From the NCBI GenBank assembly GCA_029204225.1, contig CM055094.1:7241143-7305142 (forward strand): DNA of 64,000 nt, in the 5' to 3' direction. Under the pieces are notes generated by a model. The model had not been told where the DNA came from. It searched no databases and saw only the letters and a program-made list of their open reading frames with translations. Below, piece after piece: positions 54,788 through 64,000 of the stretch; the first letter of the stretch is position 1; the number at the start of each line of letters is the position of its first letter. Origin of the DNA: Diphasiastrum complanatum. Lineage: Eukaryota > Streptophyta > Lycopodiopsida > Lycopodiales > Lycopodiaceae. Both the position numbers and the translations under genes were made by a program.

Positions 54788-57760
54788 ATGGATTCCCAAG
54801 GGAGAGCCAGTCCTACCATGGACAAGCTTGATGGAGACAATTACCATCTGTGAAAATTTAAGATGAAAATAGTACTAATGGCTAAAGAATTGTATGATGT
54901 TGTTATAGGTGCAGAAGGAAAACCTGAAGCAGTTGACCCAGCAATCGCCAGATGAAAGCTGAAGGATGGAAAGGCTTTCGCATTGATCATCCTCAACATT
55001 TCAGATACTCAGATTGGCCATGTATTCGAAGCCCAGACATCCAAAGAAGTTTGGGACATCTTGAGCACATTATACGAAGTGCGAGATATAGCTTCCAAGC
55101 TACATCTCAGGAAGAAATTTTACTCCCTCAAGATGGCGAATGGTGATTCCTTGCAGAATTACATCAACCAATTCAAGACACATTGCAAAGAACAGTCGAA
55201 TTCGCAGACAAAGAGAAAGCTGTTCTACAGATACTGCAAAAAAAACAACCACGAAATTCAAGACTGCCGGATATTATAAGCTAAGAACAACAGCAAGGGG
55301 AAGTCGAATCAAGTGCTATAGAAGCTCCACAGTCCATTCAAGAAGCGGATCATGATGCTTTCATGACCAGCCATCAAGGAGCATCACAATTCTTGGTTTC
55401 TGGATTCCGGTGCCACTCAGCATATGACCAGTCTCATTAGCTGTTTTGAGTCCTATACACCCTACAGTACCAACAAATATGTTCACCTTGGCGATAATAG
55501 CACACAAGCAATGAAAGGTGAAGGTACTATAAGATTGAGCTTTGCAAACGAATGTGATCAGTGCAAAGAAGTTGATAGGATATGCAAGATCCTAGCACTC
55601 GGAAAGAGGCATGGATACATGTATAGATTAAGTCATTGCTAGTTTGCCTCTAGTCAGACACTCAGTACTTCTATTCATGCAAATAAAAGTTTACTTTGGC
55701 ATTATAGACTTGGTCACTTGAATCATGTTGCTGTACAACAAATGTCTAGACATTCATGATTGTTCTTGATCTAGACTATCCTAGTGATAAAATCGAGTTA
55801 CCTGTCTATCAAGATTGTCTAGTTGGTAAACAAACTTAGAAACCATTTAGATCAAGCCATCAACATACTGCTAGAGGATTGTTGGACATTGTGCATTCAG
55901 ACATTTGTGGCCCGATGAAAAATCCTTCGCTGAAGGATGCAAAGTATTTTATAACTTTTGTTGGTGAATTTTCTAGAAGGAGTATGATGTACTTTATCAA
56001 GAAGAAATTAGAAGCCTTCAATTGCTTCAAGATCTTCAAGGAGCGTCCATAAAAAGAGACTGGAAGGACGATCTAGGCCTTAAGATCAGACAATGGTGGG
56101 GAGTACATCTCTACTGAGTTTAAGGAGTACTGCCAGAGCCAAGGCATTGAGTAGAAATTCATCACTCCTTACAGTCCTCAGTCAAATGGCTTAGCCAAGA
56201 GGAAGAACCATATCCTGGAATCAGCCAAATGTATGCTAGCGCATGCATCACTGCCCAAGAGCTTCTGGGCCGAAGCTGTCTTCACTGTAGCTTACATCTA
56301 GAACAGATGTTCAACCAAGGCCCTCTCAGGCAAGACACCCCATGAGGTGTGGACAGGCTCTAAGCCTTCTGTGAATAACCTTAAAGTGTTCGGATGCGTT
56401 GCCTATGCGCAAATCAAGACACGAGGAAGAAGTTTGACTTCCAAGGTCTCAAGGCCATCCTGATTGGATATACTTCATTTGATAACACATACAAGCTGTA
56501 TGATCCCGATACCCAACAAATCTTGTACAGCCAAGATACAGTCTTTATCGAGGATTAATTTGTCGACATCAAAGGGAAAGATATTGTTCCAGAAGAACCT
56601 TCATCACCCGCCATTGACACGACTATCCGAGCTTCAGGCTCAAGCATGTCCATTATCGACCCACTATTTGACAGCGAAACAAACGAAGACATTGCTGCTA
56701 CCTAGCAACAAGTCCCAAAAGTAATTCATCAGTCGATTCTTCCCAGAATATCAAGCCGAGTGCGCACACAACAGCCCACAAGGTATACTCGTGAGTCTGC
56801 ATGTCTCTTGATATAGGAACCGACAATAGTTGAAGAGGCACTCAGCCAACCAGAATCTGATCTCTAAAGAGAAACCATAGACAAAGAGTATTCCTCTCTG
56901 ATCAAGAACCAGACGTGGTCACTAGTCGAAGCTTTTACTGGCTGCAATATCATTGATTGCAAATGGATCTTCAAGATCAAATATAATGCCAATGGAGCAA
57001 TTGATCGAAGGAAGACAAGACTGGTAGCACGAGGATTCACTCAGATCCCCAACGTCGACTATAGTGAGACTTTCAGTCTTGTAGTCAAACATTCATTGAT
57101 CCGAGTGCTCCTATCATATGCTGCAGCTGCTGACCTCGAAGTGCATCAACTTGATGTGCAAATAGCTTATCTGAATGGAGTTATACAAGAAGACATCTAC
57201 ATAATCCAGTTCAAAGGATATGTTCTTGAAGGTATGAAAAATCATGTCTATAAATTTCATAAGGCAGTCTACGGCTTGAAACAGTTTGCCAGAGCTTGGT
57301 TTCAGAGGATCAACACATTCCTCATCGAACAAGGTTTTCAACCAAGCACTGCTGATTGCAACGTCTATTCCAAATCGGTGCAGCAATCTTTCATTATCAT
57401 CACCCTATTTGTGAATGACACGTTGCTTTTCAGCAACAATACCAATTTGGTCAAGGATTCTAAGCAGATGTTGTTTTCACAATTCGACATGACTGCTCTG
57501 GACGAAGCTCACTTCTGTCTGGGCATTCAGATCCACAGAGACAGAGCGAGACGACCCTATATCACTCAACAAAGGTATCTTCACAATGTTCTTAACATAT
57601 ACAATCTAATGAATTGTAAATTAGCTCACTCACTGATGGATCCAAGCCTGCATTTGTCGAAGGACCAATGTCCCCAAACCAAGAAGGAAGAGAAGTAGAT
57701 GAGTGAATATCCTTATCGATTGATACTTGGATCTCTCATGTACGGATTTTAGTACACAAT
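54788..57760 (+). pseudogene. Ty1/copia polyprotein, heavily decayed
   Basis: From ATG 54788 a gag frame (MDKLDGDNYH, SKEVWDILSTLYE, LHLRKKFYSLKM, CYCKKNNH-like knuckle near 55230) runs with stops. Protease (LVSGFRCHSAYD, DSG eroded), integrase (VHSDICGPM 55890, RSDNGGEYIS 56087, YSPQSNGLAKRKN 56170) and RT (57096-57698 with YLNGVIQEDIY, KAVYGLKQFARAW) follow. The RT box YVDD has become FVND and integrase Glu reads AKRKN. RNase H and the 3' LTR are missing. The family is distinct from the 43.9 kb copia. Confidence 0.85.
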
Positions 57761-57801
57761 ATGTTGGCCACCAAACCAAGAACAAGATATTTTTGGTCTA
57801 T

Positions 57802-57962
57802 ATTAAAGATGCTCTATGCATAGCATATAGCAAAACCATAATAACATGCCAGAGTTTTAAGAAACCACACTTAGTGAAACCAATTAAAGATGCTCTAAGC
57901 ATAGCATATAGCAAAACCATAATAACATGCCAGAGTTTTAAGAAACCACACTTAGTGAAACC
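57802..57962 (+). repeat. 81 bp tandem duplication
   Basis: Two adjacent copies starting ATTAAAGATGCTCT at 57802 and 57883 are nearly identical (tatgcatagc against aagcatagc). The duplication lies just after the decayed copia RT. Confidence 0.95.
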
Positions 57963-58111
57963 AACAAAACGATCGTACCACTAAGTACCTAAGGAATTGT
58001 TTCATCCAAAGAAAACCCAAAAAAATTATCAATATGATGATATATGATGTATCATATTGTTGAGGTATTATTGAATCTGGAGCTAACATCTCCAAGCAGT
58101 TCACTAAACCA

Positions 58112-58660
58112 TTATTGACCATTTGTTTGGGTGGCGAACGCAGGCTCGTGTAAGTGAACTAGGTCAGTGCAGTACGAAACAACATTTCCATCGTCCTGCA
58201 CCATAAGTACATATGTATCACCCGTGTGAGCACAAACAAGTGTGGTAGAGGTATACGGCCGGGGGGTGTTGATGGGCGCTGTTGGATCCTCAATCGCCAA
58301 GTTTCCGGTCACCAACAAGGTACCGTAGCAGCTGTTAGGTGCAGTGGTAGCTGTTTCAGTGCCCCATATGGCTTTTTCTGATGGATCAGTAAAAGGTTGT
58401 AAAGACTCGATCAGCGTCAAATAGCAGAGCTCTGCCATCAAGAGCTTGTACTTGGATGAGGGACTTTGCAGGTAGCTGTCTTGGGATAGCGTTTGTGTTG
58501 CGAGCAAACAGTGACAACCTTGAACGTAACTGATAGCGCAGCAAGCTATATCAAGTTTTGGGGGTGTACGAGCATCAGCTGGGACTATTGATAGTGCAAG
58601 AAAGAGAGCTACTATCAACCCCGCACTCGCATAAACCATGGCGTTCACAATGCTGCTCAT
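58112..58660 (-). CDS. secreted bulb-type (GNA-like) lectin-domain protein
   Basis: Minus strand, 182 aa from ATG 58660. Residues 1-30 form a signal peptide (hydrophobic SAGLIVALFLALSIV, cleavage likely after ADA). The rest follows the beta-prism II plan: SPSSKYKLLM...KAIWGTETA (about 67-104), CYGTLLVTGNLAIED (111-125), YVLMVQDDGNVVSY then FATQTNGQ (150-182). Only the last repeat keeps the mannose-binding QxDxNxVxY motif (155-163), so sugar binding may be reduced or altered. Family members bind mannose glycans outside the cell, often in defence or storage; that role is inferred. In-frame ATGs at 58741 and 58705 would bury the signal peptide, so 58660 is preferred. It has no introns in the coding part and seven or so Cys in the mature protein. 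Confidence 0.75.
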   Translation of the reverse strand: MSSIVNAMVYASAGLIVALFLALSIVPADARTPPKLDIACCAISYVQGCHCLLATQTLSQDSYLQSPSSKYKLLMAELCYLTLIESLQPFTDPSEKAIWGTETATTAPNSCYGTLLVTGNLAIEDPTAPINTPRPYTSTTLVCAHTGDTYVLMVQDDGNVVSYCTDLVHLHEPAFATQTNGQ

Positions 58661-58782
58661 GCTGGTTGTCTTTGTGTTTGCAGAAGTAGTGTGTATACAA
58701 TACATGTAGTGTCTTTGAACACACCACCTATTTGTAAGCATTAACTTACCTTCCGTCTTTGTTTCTTTCTACCGTCAGCGTG

Positions 58783-58790
58783 TTTTTATA
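58783..58790 (-). promoter_or_regulatory. TATA box of the lectin-like gene
   Basis: The minus strand reads CTATAAAAA about 125 bases before ATG 58660, so a start near 58755 gives a leader of about 95 nt. A consensus donor AAGGTAAGT at about 58745-58753 just downstream could start a leader intron, but no strong acceptor was seen. Confidence 0.6.
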
Positions 58791-58924
58791 GCATCCGGGT
58801 TAGGGTGTTGCATGTGCATGTTCTTATATAGTAAATAATGGACGACCATTACCACATATAATTTGGTCCTCTAAAATTTGGACCCACATAGTCCTTGGCT
58901 TCATATACTTTGGTTCTTTATGTA

Positions 58925-59070
58925 TGGTGGAAGGCCCGAGGTCCACAGGCCTTCACGACATAATGCAAGGTGAAGTTGGAGAGAGAAAACACATTTCGTA
59001 AAGAGAGAATGGCATATTCTGGAGGAAAGAGAAAGGTGAATGCATATTCTACTCCTGAAGGTGCTTTCAA
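58925..59070. repeat. diverged relative of the 34.7 kb foldback
   Basis: GGAAGGCCCGAGG...GGCCTTC followed by acataatgc resembles the hairpin and tacgtaatgc at 34765-34805. It is followed by gagagagaa and attct repeats that loosely match the 34968-35071 tandem repeat. Confidence 0.45.
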
Positions 59071-59139
59071 AATACAAAACAAACCTGAGCACCTAGCATT
59101 AAGGTGTAGGGACATGTGTGATTATGTATCTTGTTCTTG

Positions 59140-59640
59140 GCTTGATATACTTTATGTTCTTTATGGTGTAGGGACATACTACATGTCTGAATATGTATCT
59201 TGTTCTCTCGTTGTAATGGCCCTAGCAGCTTGATATACTTTGGTCTTTTTTGTTCCTGGGCAAGTTGGAATATGCCCTCAGCACTGAGTAGCTTGATATA
59301 CTTTGATCCTTTCTGGTCCTGGGCAAGTTTGGATTATGCCCTAGCAACTTGATATACTTTGGTCCTTTTTGGTAATGGATATTGTTCTCTCATTGTAATC
59401 TCCCTACCAACTTGATAAGCTTTGGTCCTTTCCTATCTTGGGACATGCTTGGATTACTACCTTGTTTTCTCATGGCCCTACCAACTTGATATACTTTGGT
59501 CTTTTCTAGACATTGGCCATGGGACATGTTTGGATTATGTGTCCTCTTAGAATCTTATCTCATCATAATGGCCCTATCGACTTGATATACTTTTGTTCTT
59601 TCTGGTCCTCAGATATGTATGGATTATGTATCTTGGCCCT
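59140..59640 (+). repeat. degenerate tandem repeat (cttgatatactttgg)
   Basis: At least six copies of cttgata(t/a)(a/g)ctttggtcctttc, each followed by a (c/t)tgggca(a/t)gttt-like phrase then ggatta(t), at intervals of about 60-110 bp (59233, 59291, 59348, 59411, 59480, 59580). No coding sense is apparent. Confidence 0.75.
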
Positions 59641-59955
59641 ACCAATGACCACTATCATAACACCTAGTAAATTTTAGTTGCATTTTTTTAACTCATTCGA
59701 TTTTTTGTTAGCTTCTTTTTTAAACTCTTTGAAATTTTTTGTTCAAAACACAATTTCCTATTGAATGGGTAATATTTTCAACTCAGGAGAAACGGTTGGA
59801 ATATTTCCTAAGATTTGTCAGAAAAGACCTCTATTAACGTATGTCATAAAAAAACCATTAAGCATGTGTAGACAACTTTTCAAAATTCCTTAAAAACTAT
59901 GCTTTTGCTCGCAACGTAAAAATAAATAAATATACGTATTTTAAGTTTTTTTATG

Positions 59956-60165
59956 CAACTCGATGCACTGCATCGAGTTGGAGTGTCCAACTCGATGCAG
60001 TGCATCGGATTTTAAAAAAAAAAAAATTTTTTTTATAAAATTATTATTATTATTTTTTCAAAAATACGATGCAGTGCATCGAATTGGTGTGTCCAACTCG
60101 ATGTGAGTTGGTACTCCAACTCGATACTTGGAGCACCAACTCGATGCAGTGCATCGAGTTGGTGC
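59956..60165. repeat. palindromic foldback built from CAACTCGATGCA
   Basis: A perfect 25 bp palindrome (59956-59980), a half-eroded one (59988-60007), an A/T-rich spacer of about 60 bp, then more copies and a perfect 33 bp palindrome (60133-60165, odd centre). This is the same architecture as 38614-38825: palindromic modules on both sides of a homopolymer spacer. Confidence 0.85.
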
Positions 60166-61164
60166 TTCAACTCTATACATTATATGGGAAATTTTAGGTA
60201 GTCTATTCATTCTTATGCCTTTAGCATTTGGAATGGTTTAATTCTCAATACATTGTATCGATTATGGTAAATTTTGGATATAATTTCTTTCTAAATTGTC
60301 TTTTTAGCTAAATTTTCTTTCTTTTCTGTTTAAATATCTTTCAAAATTTTGCTCAAAAAATGTGTTTTTAAAGTCTAAGTTATCGGTTTTTCAGGAGTAA
60401 AAGGAATTATAAGGCTCAAGACAACTCTGCTTATGTCAAAAAATTGCCCTCATGAGATTAGAAATAGCCCGGACACACAAATGTAACCTTCTCTTTGAGG
60501 GAGGGACATAGTTGTACAAGCTAAACGTCAATTAGAGCTTGAAAAGTTAGCTCTACAACTCTCTGTTTGTGAAATCTCTGTGTCACAAATCATGCAATTT
60601 TTAAAATATGTGAAAGGAAGCCTTTTTGACAAATCTTAGAGCAGTCAGTAAATATTATCATTAACGAACTAGGGATTTAGCTTATTATGGACATAAGTTG
60701 CATTGTTATGGACATTGTTGCATTGAGAACCCATATATATAGTCCTAAAACTTCATCTTAAAAAGTTTTGGTATTTTTTATATGCATCAAAATCTTCACA
60801 GTATATGAAGATTGGGTCATTGTAAATGTATTTTTATGCAAAAACAAATTGTTTTTGTTTGAGCATTGATTTATTCAAATTTTAGAGAGAATCTTCTTAG
60901 GGGAAACCTTTTCCATTACCCATTCAATAGGAAATTGTGTTTCAAGTAGTTTTCGTGAAAATATGTTTCCTCTCAATCCAAAGATGCAGCCGCCCTTAAA
61001 TTGTTGCCCTATTCTCTCTTTTGAATATGCTGCCCTTTTGAAAAATCTCTCCTCAAAAAGAATTGCTCTACCCAATGAAGAATACATTGTAGCTCTATGG
61101 GAGGTTACATTAAGCAATGTAATTTAGCCTTGAGAAAGCAAAGAACATATATTAGTACCATTGC
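60166..61164. other. AT-rich interval, nothing recognised
   Basis: About 1 kb without a convincing frame, repeat or RNA gene. Confidence 0.4.
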
Positions 61165-61716
61165 TCACAAAAAAAATGATAAAAACACTGTTGCATATGA
61201 AATAGGTAATATTTCGTGCAAACGGGAACTATTTGGCATATTCCCTAGATTCCACTTAAAAATACCATTTCTTTGCATATCAAGCTTAGCTTCCATTTGT
61301 TTATGTGTTCTTCTGGAGGATGTTCCAGTCTCGTTAGGGTAGACTAAGTAGTGCTTGGATAATATCTTTTGTTGTCTTTCTAATGCAAGTCGATTTAGTG
61401 AGTTGAAAATCAAACACGGGAATATCGACTTCATTAAGAACAAGTACACATGTGTGTGGTCGGTTTTTGGCTCCCTTTTGTTTTCTTTTTTCAGATACAT
61501 TGGTCACCATATTGGACTATACTTTCCATTGAATGGATTAGGATGTTGTGTTCGAAACCAGTGTACCACAGTGGATTCAAGTTCTCCATTTGATGATTTT
61601 GATAAATCAAGAACTTTGCACAACCAAAACGAATGACCAAGTGGCTCATCATCATCAAGAGTAGCAGTCACAGAACCAACTTTCACGTCTTGTACACTTT
61701 CATGCCAAATATCCAC
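61165..61716 (-). pseudogene. unidentified ORF, possible transposon remnant
   Basis: Two minus-strand frames (61716-61504 and 61500-61165) are in the same phase, separated only by one TGA. The first has GHSFWLCKVLDLS...VVHWF...NGKYSPIW, a pattern that loosely recalls short domains in transposon-derived plant proteins; I cannot name the family. The second is basic and featureless. It could also be chance; no neighbour supports it. Confidence 0.25.
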
Positions 61717-62801
61717 AAGGTCCTCTTGCTTCTTTTTTAGATTTTTTAGTTTCTACTTACTTTTGCAGTTTTGTAGGACATCTCTTTCCAGAGAGTGTCT
61801 TCGTTCTTCTGACCAACTGCATTAAGAAATGGAATGAACCCCAGATTCGATCTCTGAGATCGAACATGAGGTTCATCCTCAAGCAATAAAAATTCTCATT
61901 GCCCACACTTCAGGTTTTGAAGTAGCAAATGAAACAAGTAGCACAAAACATCCTATTAAAACCGAGGATGAATAGCCAAAACAGCCAAAACCAAATTGCC
62001 AATCACTTAGAAACGTCTGAAATCTACTGACACAAACACTTGGCCTCCAACCTGTCAGCTGCCTCTCTCTTTATTAGCGCAGATCTGTCCCTTGTCAGTG
62101 CAGATCTATCCCTTGTCAACTGACCCTCTCTGTCTACGCAGGTCTCTTTTTCTACGCAGGTCACCTGCTCTCTCTCTCTATCTGTCCGTGCAGGCTAGCA
62201 CATGGCTATCTCTGTCAACGCATGTCCTTATCTCCATATGCAGGCAGCACGCTTGATAGGAGCTCTTGAAGCTGCAACAACAAAAGATTGGTTGCCGGTG
62301 GTTGATCTGTCTGCCACCCTAGTGACTGGCTGCAGGCGTAAAGCTCAGCAGAATAATCTAAATCGCTCATACCCGCATCTTGATTCATGTCCCGTTCAGC
62401 TTCAACCCATCACAGGTATCTGTGACGCAAACGCTGCTTCCTTTGCTTTCTACAACCATATAATTCCCGTGTACTGCTGCATCAGCATGTGGGTGGAACT
62501 GTGACTGCTGGATTCCATCCGTGTAGGTATCAGCTGCAGCTGATACTGAGTCGAGCTATATGGCGCCCGAGGAGTGGCATAGGATTGTAGATGCTGGACT
62601 TGAGTAAGGCGACCTATCGCAGCTAGATTTCTTCAGGTTTGGATAAGCAAGCATACAGTTAGAGTTATAAACGGGTAAGGACAGATGGTAGGGCAGCCAG
62701 TCACTGGCGTTAGTCTTTGAAAACTCATTCTACAGAAAAGCAAAGCCTGCAGGATTCGTAGCAGGGTCTTGTTGGCCAACAAGGAGGCTTCACACTAATT
62801 T
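61717..62801 (+). other. probable 5' region of the non-LTR element
   Basis: This interval precedes the retrotransposon frame. 62060-62200 has short repeats of gcag(a/g)tct(g/a)tcccttgtca and ctacgcaggtc. A frame at 62202-62504 has no recognised domain. It may be the 5' UTR of the element. Confidence 0.3.
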
Positions 62802-64000
62802 TTGGAATCTTCGGATGCAGCGGCTGGATCTTTACCTATCAATATGGTTCCTCAAGAATCTTCTCATCCTTTGCAACTCCCGGATTTCAATCCTCTTGTT
62901 CGACGTGGAGAAAATAGACCTGCTTCCCCTTCAGAGCATCCTTCTAGTGCTTCCCCTTCTTGCGCGCGTCGTGAAGCCCACCGTGATGTTGCGGATTCCT
63001 TGCTTGTCTCCTCTGGCCAGGTGGTGCCATACTGTCCGCCCCATCTTCGCCATCAGCTTTCTTCCTCTCTTTCTGTTTCTCAGCTTTCTCCTTCTTCCTC
63101 TTCTCGCCCCCGTGTTCCATGTGCAGGCTGTGGTCGCCTTTATGTGCAAAGTGCCGGTCTTTCTCGCCATCATAATGCTTGCTCTGTTTTTCGTCAACAA
63201 CTCGCATTAACCAATGTCGACCTTGCACCTCATCCTGCTCCCACTTCGCCACCTGACTCGGCTTGGACCTGGATTCGCTCCCTTGATATTTTGACCGCTT
63301 TTCACTTGGGTTTTCCTCGTCCTCGTCTTTATGCACACATTCTCTTTGCCTTGCGCTTAGACGTCCAGAGAGCTTTGTCCTTACCTTTGTCTCGTCTGGC
63401 TTCCAACCCTTCTGATATTGCAGCTTGGCATGCCTTTTTGCTTTTTCCTCTCTGGTGTTTGCCTCTGCCTCCCCGAGGTGGTGATGCTGGTCATAGGGAA
63501 ACTTGCAACATGATTCGTCGCTTTATGTCAGGAGATTGGGAAAATTTGCAAGAAGAGCATTTACTTCGCTGTCATGCGCTTGCTGCTCAGCGGGATTCGA
63601 CTTCAGATGGTGTTTCTATATCCCCTGTTCATCGTCGGTTGTGTCGCTATGTTTTACTTGGGCAAGTGGGTGAGTATTCTCGTGCAGCTCGTGCTCTAGC
63701 TCCTACAAGTCCAGCTACTCCTTCTGCTGCCACCCTTCAGGCTTTGGAGCTTCTTCACCCACCGGCAAATGACTCCCTTCCTTCTTTTGTTGAGGACTTT
63801 GAACCTGATTCCGATTTGTAGCTCTCAGAACCTCATTTTCATAATGCTTTTCTGCGCAGCCCTCATTTGTCAACTGGGGGTCCTTCTGGTATGGTTTTCG
63901 AGCATCTTCATGACTGTTTTTCTCCTGATGACTTTGCTAGCGGGTTTGGTTTGCTCTTTCAAGTTTGCTCTTCCGTAGCATGTGGCCGTATTCCTCTTTC
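62802..64000 (+). mobile_element. non-LTR retrotransposon (R2/NeSL-like), 5' part, cut by window end
   Basis: Open frame 62802-63821 without ATG at its start (first ATG 62844). It is Ser/Pro-rich, then a CCHC finger (C107-x2-C110-x12-H123-x3-C127), then WHAFLLFPLWCLPLPPRGG and GEYSRAARAL, phrases typical of the region before RT in R2/NeSL-type elements. A TAG at 63819 ends it, but the same frame continues to the window end with SPHLSTGGPSGMVFEHLHD, the RT entry motif. So it is either a one-stop pseudogene or a full frame with one nonsense mutation. Such elements encode a finger, RT and a restriction-like endonuclease; the last two are beyond the window. Confidence 0.75.

Noticed and set aside
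62931-63336. Minus-strand Lys/Arg-rich ORFs over the non-LTR frame
   Set aside because: They are antisense shadows of the plus-strand element frame.

Overview
This window looks like land-plant nuclear DNA from a large, repeat-rich genome. The evidence is one spliced plant-type Nudix gene with four exons and standard GT-AG introns, one secreted bulb-lectin-like gene, and a dense nest of Ty1/copia, Ty3/gypsy, CACTA and non-LTR elements with very long CT/GA and CA microsatellites. The R2/NeSL-type non-LTR element at the right edge, with a CCHC finger, is a type I associate more with ferns, mosses and algae than with flowering plants. A fern or other non-flowering plant is my guess, not a demonstrated fact.

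Layout. 1-11340: two truncated Athila/Tat-like gypsy elements in the same orientation (minus strand). They share an extra ORF downstream of integrase and untranslated arrays of a short motif (GCGAAGGTT). 11341-17820: copia and gypsy scraps, a copia-type LTR, then a decayed CACTA (En/Spm) element ending in a compound microsatellite block. 17818-24263: a copia RT scrap, the downstream ORF of a third gypsy, a minus-strand copy of the 43.9 kb copia family, a 3.2 kb non-coding internal region with its own LTR, and an LTR fragment. 24264-29850: a truncated copia copy, then a gypsy with LTR, PBS, leader and gag-protease in one frame broken only by four stop codons. 29860-35070: a 430 bp MITE, an LTR end, a chromovirus integrase-chromodomain remnant, and GC-rich foldback sequences.

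35640-41588 is the one clear spliced host gene, a CoA-type Nudix hydrolase whose 4.7 kb third intron holds an aspartyl-protease pseudogene, foldbacks and microsatellites. 43940-50097 is a complete, very young copia element (682 bp LTRs, 5 bp target duplication, uninterrupted 1322-aa polyprotein). 50189-57760 holds a second CACTA-like terminus, a minus-strand copia gag remnant and a decayed copia element. 58112-58660 is the lectin-like gene (minus strand). 59.1-60.2 kb has degenerate tandem repeats and a palindromic foldback. 62.8 kb to the end is the 5' part of a non-LTR retrotransposon that runs off the window.

Only the Nudix and lectin genes look like host genes; nearly everything else is mobile-element DNA of different ages. 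I saw no rRNA, tRNA, CRISPR or bacterial feature. All family assignments come from reading motifs by eye.
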